A stretch of 10,957 nt of DNA, taken from Nitrospira sp. Lineage in GTDB: Bacteria > Nitrospirota > Nitrospiria > Nitrospirales > Nitrospiraceae. Positions 7,503 through 10,957 of the stretch are shown in pieces. Made by a program: the position numbers and the translations under genes. The stretch is taken from the NCBI GenBank assembly GCA_015904075.1, contig JABMDH010000100.1:1-10957 (forward strand). The letters run 5' to 3'. Under the pieces are notes generated by a model, which was not told the DNA's origin, made no database searches, and worked only from the letters and a program-made list of their open reading frames with translations. Numbering within the stretch: position 1 is the stretch's first letter; each line of letters starts with the position of its first letter.

Positions 7503-8165
7503 TTATACCTTGGAACGACGAGCCCGATGCGAGCCTTCCCAGTGGCGGAAAGGACCGGAATCCAGATGCACGAACTTCGAGCGAGGATAGTAGCCGACAC
7601 CGCCATATCCCAGTTCGAGCGCGGCCTGGCGGATCGTTTTGGGATGGACCCCGGCAATCTGCACATCGATCGCCTGTCCTTGCATATGCAAGCTGTTCTT
7701 GGCGGCCCGCCGGCCTGACCGCACCAAGATCGCATTATACTCCGGCGAACGAAAGCCGGAGACGACCAGAATCTCGCGGTCACCTCCAAGCCTCTTCTGC
7801 ACCAGATTGACATGCTCAATCACACGCACATCCATCGCGCCGACTTCACCGGTATGATGGCAGCGAAGGATATGATTCACTTCGTCGAGCGCGTCTAAAT
7901 CGTAGGTCCCGAATTCATCGCGGTAGGTGACGTCCAGCCGCTCATCCGTCCAGATATTGACAAACGTCAGCCGTCCTTCCGGCAAATACCCGGCAGACGA
8001 CACCGATGGGCGGATCCACTGTCCGGCCATCGCGACGGCAACTCCTATTAACGATGTGCGGAGAAGAGCGCGACGGGTCAGACCCCGTTCAGACTCATAT
8101 AACTTGTTCACGAAATCAGTTTCCGAGGATAGATGCGCAACGGACACCGAATCTACGTAGGCCAT
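7503..8165 (-). CDS. Tat-exported DUF882 / M15-like (YcbK-type) murein peptidase family protein
   Basis: The product is 220 residues from the ATG at 8165. Residues 30-36 read TRRALLR, a twin-arginine motif (R31, R32), followed by a hydrophobic stretch and a likely cleavage near SVSSA-GY (about 58), so the protein is probably exported folded. The rest is a DUF882 domain: SGFRSPEYN (136-144), SLHMQGQAIDV (158-168) and KFVHLDSGPFRHW (197-209). By comparison with M15 zinc peptidases such as YcbK and MepK, H160, D167 and H200 should bind zinc. This suggests cleavage of peptidoglycan cross-links or another envelope role. The start is uncertain: no Shine-Dalgarno site is visible, a TTG three codons upstream is possible, and the unusually long polar stretch before the twin arginines could mean a start further in. 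It is convergent with glgB and divergent from the response regulator. Confidence 0.85.
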   Translation of the reverse strand: MAYVDSVSVAHLSSETDFVNKLYESERGLTRRALLRTSLIGVAVAMAGQWIRPSVSSAGYLPEGRLTFVNIWTDERLDVTYRDEFGTYDLDALDEVNHILRCHHTGEVGAMDVRVIEHVNLVQKRLGGDREILVVSGFRSPEYNAILVRSGRRAAKNSLHMQGQAIDVQIAGVHPKTIRQAALELGYGGVGYYPRSKFVHLDSGPFRHWEGSHRARRSKV

Positions 8166-8315
8166 TCGTAGCAAGAATCGCCAAACCGGTCAACTCATTT
8201 CTTCCCCTTCGTCAACCGGCCGTGTCGCCGTCTCGAAAAGAACTTCCATCGTGATACGGCAATCCCTTCCAAACTCGACGCATCAGCTTTCTTCTCTCCC
8301 CGTTTTATTTCTCCC

Positions 8316-8345
8316 TGGACAGCGATCACTGTCACCAGGTAAGAT
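8316..8345 (+). promoter_or_regulatory. Candidate promoter with a dyad for the response regulator
   Basis: TGGACA (8316-8321) and TAAGAT (8340-8345) are spaced by 18 bases and lie 25 bases before the ATG at 8370. An imperfect palindrome ACAG-CGATCA-CTGT (8319-8332) overlaps the -35 and spacer and could be an operator. Both are predictions from pattern only. Confidence 0.4.
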
Positions 8346-8369
8346 TTGAAAATTCGAGGAATCTTTCGT

Positions 8370-8735
8370 ATGGCAACCATCCTTATAATCGATGACGAGC
8401 AATCTATTCGCGCCCTTCTCAAGGAGGTCCTTGAAAGGGAAGGATACCGCGTACTGGAGGCCAGCGACGGCCGTGAAGGGCTTGCCGTGTATCAGCAACA
8501 CCCTGCAGACCTCGTGATCATGGACTTGCTGATGCCCGCTACGGACGGGTTGGAAGCGACCCTTCAACTCACGCGCGAGTATGTCGATGCCAAGGTGATT
8601 GCCATGACGGGGGCGCAAGGAGACCGCAATTTCCTGGACGTCGCCAAACTATTCGGTGCCCGCCGCGCATTTGAGAAACCCTTCGATATCAACGCGCTGG
8701 TCAAAGCCGTCAAAGAAGAACTCTCAACCCCGTAA
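8370..8735 (+). CDS. Single-domain response regulator (CheY-like receiver)
   Basis: The product is 121 residues and consists of one receiver domain with no output domain. The acidic pocket is D8 and D9 in ILIIDDEQ, the phospho-acceptor is D52 in IMDLLMP, the switch threonine is T80 in IAMTGA, and the conserved lysine is K103 in FEKPFD. It should accept phosphate from a histidine kinase or act in a phosphorelay, and would signal by protein contact rather than DNA binding. I chose ATG at 8370 because GAGGA (8356-8360) is nine bases upstream and MATILIIDD is the usual receiver start; an upstream TTG would add eight residues. No kinase is in the window, so this is an orphan regulator here. Its 3' end is convergent with the next gene, nine bases apart. 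Confidence 0.93.
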   Translation: MATILIIDDEQSIRALLKEVLEREGYRVLEASDGREGLAVYQQHPADLVIMDLLMPATDGLEATLQLTREYVDAKVIAMTGAQGDRNFLDVAKLFGARRAFEKPFDINALVKAVKEELSTP

Positions 8736-8744
8736 CCTCTGCCG

Positions 8745-9599
8745 TCAAGATCGCGCGCTCAACGTTTTCCTTGCGAGTCCGCGCATCATGGCCGGATCGT
8801 TGTATCCGACTTCGCTGAGCGCATCCATGAGATGCAGCCCCTTTCCCGTCACCAACTCCTTCGCCCTGGCATAGTTCGCCGCGCTGAATCGTGCTACCGC
8901 CGGCTGACCATTGACGATCTGGCACGCCAGCACGTCGCCCTGCACCTCGAGCGTGCCGCCTTGCTCGACAAGCTGCTTGGCTTGAGACATCGTGATGCCA
9001 TGTAATTGGGCGAACTCCTGCAATCCGCCGGTTTCGACCAGCCGCCCATCCGGCATGATGCACAACCGCTTAAAATGCGGCGACCAATCCTTACGGAAAT
9101 CGATATACTTGATGTCCCCGCCTTTCGAGACGGCACGATCCAGCGTCCGATAGTCCAACCCTAAATTCTTTTGCCTGAGCTTGGCCTTCAGCTGATCAGG
9201 CAACGTCCGCTGAAATACGTCCAGCGCCGCATTCATCAACGAGAGTCCTCGCGTACGGACCGATTGTTCCGCCTCGGCGAACTGCATCAGATCCAGGACG
9301 AACGTCTGCTTCGGGCCCCCGCCGGGTTGATCCACGAGACAGGCAAACAGTCCGCGCGTCAGGAGTCCACTCACCTGTGGATAGACATAGATCCCGCCTT
9401 CGGTGAGCAGCGATATCATCTGGTCCAGCGGCACGTCGTAGCTTTCCGCAAGAATCTTGGCATGCGCAACCAGATCTTCTGTGAGCGTCATGGCACAGAC
9501 CGTCACATTGCCCGGCGCATCGAATTCGGAATAGTCCTCGACGATGTTATAGAGCACCGTCGGCTTCGGCTTTTCAGCTTTCTTCTTGATCTTGAACAT
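8745..9599 (-). CDS. Conserved-looking hypothetical soluble protein, 284 residues
   Basis: I do not recognise a family. From the ATG at 9599 the protein is 284 residues, begins with a lysine-rich stretch (MFKIKKKAEKPKP) and has no signal peptide or membrane helix, so it is probably cytoplasmic. The composition is that of a normal folded protein. Notable segments are TEGGIYVYPQVSGLLTRGLF (67-86), KYIDFRKDWSPHFKRLC (164-180), MPDGRLVETGGLQEFAQLHG (182-201) and a repeat-like GTLEVQGDVLACQIVNGQP (215-233). An in-frame start at 9680 would add 27 residues, but those are encoded by the palindromic repeat element upstream and are unlikely to belong to the protein. A GAGG lies 11 bases before the chosen ATG. 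It follows the SagB-type gene on the same strand with a 121-base gap, so a shared transcript is possible but not shown. Confidence 0.75.
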   Translation of the reverse strand: MFKIKKKAEKPKPTVLYNIVEDYSEFDAPGNVTVCAMTLTEDLVAHAKILAESYDVPLDQMISLLTEGGIYVYPQVSGLLTRGLFACLVDQPGGGPKQTFVLDLMQFAEAEQSVRTRGLSLMNAALDVFQRTLPDQLKAKLRQKNLGLDYRTLDRAVSKGGDIKYIDFRKDWSPHFKRLCIMPDGRLVETGGLQEFAQLHGITMSQAKQLVEQGGTLEVQGDVLACQIVNGQPAVARFSAANYARAKELVTGKGLHLMDALSEVGYNDPAMMRGLARKTLSARS

Positions 9600-9627
9600 G
9601 TTGGTTCGTTCCTCGTCTCTCGTCGTT

Positions 9628-9711
9628 CGTATCTCGTCCTCGGCTAACTCAAAGAGCGCTTCACCGTTCGACAGGCTCACGGTCCTGAGCAGAGTCGAAG
9701 GACGAGATACG
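9628..9711. repeat. Nested palindromic element (REP/MITE-like)
   Basis: The outer arms CGTATCTCGTCCT (9628-9640) and AGGACGAGATACG (9699-9711) are a perfect 13-base inverted repeat. Inside is a second imperfect palindrome from TTCGACAGGCTCA (9667-9679) to TGAGCAGAGTCGAA (9686-9699). The inner TTCGAC...GCTCA type resembles a palindrome I recall as widespread in bacterial intergenic DNA. The left flank (9601-9627) is low-complexity CGTTCCTCGTCTCTCGTCG sequence. The element sits between two same-strand genes. It has no T-run, so it is not a standard terminator, but its transcript would fold strongly. Confidence 0.65.
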
Positions 9712-9720
9712 CTCGCCTCG

Positions 9721-10957
9721 CTACGCGTGCGGAGCGGGCTTCAGATGCCCATAGGGCGGTAACGTCTGTAGCCTTTGATCTTCCACCGGCATCCCGATCG
9801 TGAAGTGGTAGAGGGATTGCACGCTCAATCCTTTGACGGCGGTACTCTCATGTACCGGGTCGTCGAAAAAACAGCCGATCCCGGTAGCCCTGACACCTGC
9901 CGCCTCCGCGTCCAGATACAATACCTGGCCCAGCAGCCCCGATTCCCAAAACATCCGGGGATACCACCAGGCGCCTCGTTCCCGTAACGTTCCCTGGAAT
10001 TCCGCCAACATTCCAAATGAGAACGCACTGTCGCCTGCAATATCCTGGTGACAACTGACCTGCACCGCCAGCTTTCTGGCATCCCCTTCGAGCAGCCAAT
10101 AGAGCGGTACCTCGTCAGGACACCCCGGTGCGACCGTCCATGTGAGTTCAGGATTCATCGATTGCTGAACGAACGCCAGCTTCTTGTGGTCGCGCACGAG
10201 GACATACAATCCCGGCGTGAGTCCATCCACACGGTGGACAAATATCAACAGATGAATCGCGGGATCATAGGGCCAGACATCCCATGGCATCGGTCGTTCC
10301 TGCTGCGACCGGTCAGCACACGGCATCACCCGCTGCATCATACGAAAGAAGGTCGCGGATGAAATCGCGCTCTTGCCATCAAACGCGACCGCACTCCGGC
10401 GCTGGCGGATGATCTGGCCAGCTGAACACCCGTGAGGGGTGAGGGGTAAGGAGTTAGGGGGTAGCTGAGGATGTGACTCCGGTAAGGAAACAATCAATTG
10501 CTGAGCCTCAAGTTTCCATGAGGCTTCGGCTACCTTGTCGATGATGTCCCAATGCACGCCATGTTCGCTGCTGAGTCGATTCGCCTTCCCATACCATTTC
10601 CCACCGGCTAATTCCTTCACGACTGTCGTATCAAGAAACAGCGGTATATTCCTTCGCTCTCCGCGCACCTCTTCACTACCCCTCACCCCTAACGCCTCAC
10701 CCCTCACTTCCCCAGAGGGCCAGATCACGGCCAGGCAATCCGGGTGTTCCGCCTCCACATCGGCAAAATCATCTGCTCGATTCGTTCCCAGCAGGAGGGC
10801 CACGGTGTTCTGGTCCACACCATCGACCAGCGTCATCCGCCACCCCAATGTCGCAGCGGCAATCCGCGCCGTGCCGATCGCATGCCCGACATCGTGATTG
10901 CAGTAGCGAAACGCCCGCTCGCCATACTTCCAGGCCTCGCGCCAATGGATCGAGGTA
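9721..10957 (-). CDS. SagB-type tandem nitroreductase-family dehydrogenase, 5' partial
   Basis: The gene enters from the right edge and 411 residues are visible, beginning SIHWREAWKYGERAFRYC and then HDVGHAI. This is the SagB-type signature, so the protein does not start at the internal methionine or TTG codons seen later. The family are FMN-dependent oxidoreductases related to the dehydrogenase that makes azoles in streptolysin S-like peptides; many members are stand-alone and of unknown substrate. The visible part covers the end of a first nitroreductase half (to about residue 160) and a second half from GQIIRQRRSAVAFDG (180-194) through HLLIFVHRVDGLTPGLYVLV (235-254) to the flavin-side segment SGLLGQVLYLDAEAAGVRATG (339-359). 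No cyclodehydratase or precursor peptide gene is in view. Two low-complexity repeat tracts interrupt the frame without breaking it (residues about 83-102 and 161-176). Confidence 0.85.
   Translation of the reverse strand, partial: TSIHWREAWKYGERAFRYCNHDVGHAIGTARIAAATLGWRMTLVDGVDQNTVALLLGTNRADDFADVEAEHPDCLAVIWPSGEVRGEALGVRGSEEVRGERRNIPLFLDTTVVKELAGGKWYGKANRLSSEHGVHWDIIDKVAEASWKLEAQQLIVSLPESHPQLPPNSLPLTPHGCSAGQIIRQRRSAVAFDGKSAISSATFFRMMQRVMPCADRSQQERPMPWDVWPYDPAIHLLIFVHRVDGLTPGLYVLVRDHKKLAFVQQSMNPELTWTVAPGCPDEVPLYWLLEGDARKLAVQVSCHQDIAGDSAFSFGMLAEFQGTLRERGAWWYPRMFWESGLLGQVLYLDAEAAGVRATGIGCFFDDPVHESTAVKGLSVQSLYHFTIGMPVEDQRLQTLPPYGHLKPAPHA
10432..10463 (+). repeat. G-rich GTGAGGGGT repeat tract inside the SagB-type gene (copy 1)
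   Basis: The + strand reads GTGAGGGGTGAGGGGTAAGG followed by AGTTAGGGGG and TAG, a tandem of degenerate seven-base units. In the gene's own reading frame (- strand) it encodes the proline-rich linker HPQLPPNSLPLTPHG. Its first 13 bases are the exact complement of 10695-10707. Confidence 0.7.
10673..10710 (-). repeat. Opposite-orientation GTGAGGGGT repeat tract inside the SagB-type gene (copy 2)
   Basis: On the - strand it reads GTGAGGGGTGAGGCGTTAGG followed by GGTGAGGGGT, the same unit family as copy 1 but inverted. It encodes the low-complexity segment EVRGEALGVRGSEEVRG in the nitroreductase. Together with copy 1 it can form a hairpin in the mRNA across about 230 bases. Confidence 0.7.

Overview
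The window most resembles a chromosomal segment of a Nitrospira-like bacterium (Nitrospirota). This is an inference from gene content, moderately high GC, strong AAGGAGG-type ribosome binding sites, and degenerate G-rich or CGAAAC-type intergenic repeat tracts that I associate with Nitrospira genomes. No marker gene confirms it.

Layout. (1) At the left edge, positions 1 to about 165 read on the + strand as an internal piece of the type II secretion pseudopilin GspK. At about 151-165 this abruptly becomes the reverse-strand 3' part of a large LEPR-XLL/cadherin-type surface protein, whose gene starts at 2649. Both genes are broken at the same point and face each other, so this is a true rearrangement or, more likely, a chimeric assembly join. 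(2) 2650-3064 is an intergenic stretch with small palindromes. (3) 3065-4724 on the - strand holds a probable two-gene operon: an ArsB/NhaD-family ion transporter followed by a 97-residue three-helix membrane protein. (4) 4725-5080 is a divergent intergenic region with a candidate transporter promoter and a repeat hairpin. (5) 5081-7303 on the + strand is a complete glycogen branching enzyme, GlgB. (6) 7503-8165 on the - strand is a Tat-exported DUF882/M15-like peptidase. (7) Divergent from it, 8370-8735 on the + strand is a single-domain CheY-like response regulator with a plausible promoter. (8) 8745-9599 on the - strand is an unrecognised soluble protein. (9) 9721-10957 on the - strand is the C-terminal part of a SagB-type tandem nitroreductase that continues beyond the right edge.

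The genes do not form one pathway. They look like housekeeping and accessory functions: ion transport, glycogen synthesis, envelope peptidase, signalling and a flavin oxidoreductase. The unusual signals are structural: the gspK/adhesin join, repeat tracts inside the SagB reading frame that form a distant inverted pair, a related tract after glgB, and a nested palindromic element between the last two genes. I found no CRISPR array, tRNA, rRNA, transposase or clearly new multi-gene system.
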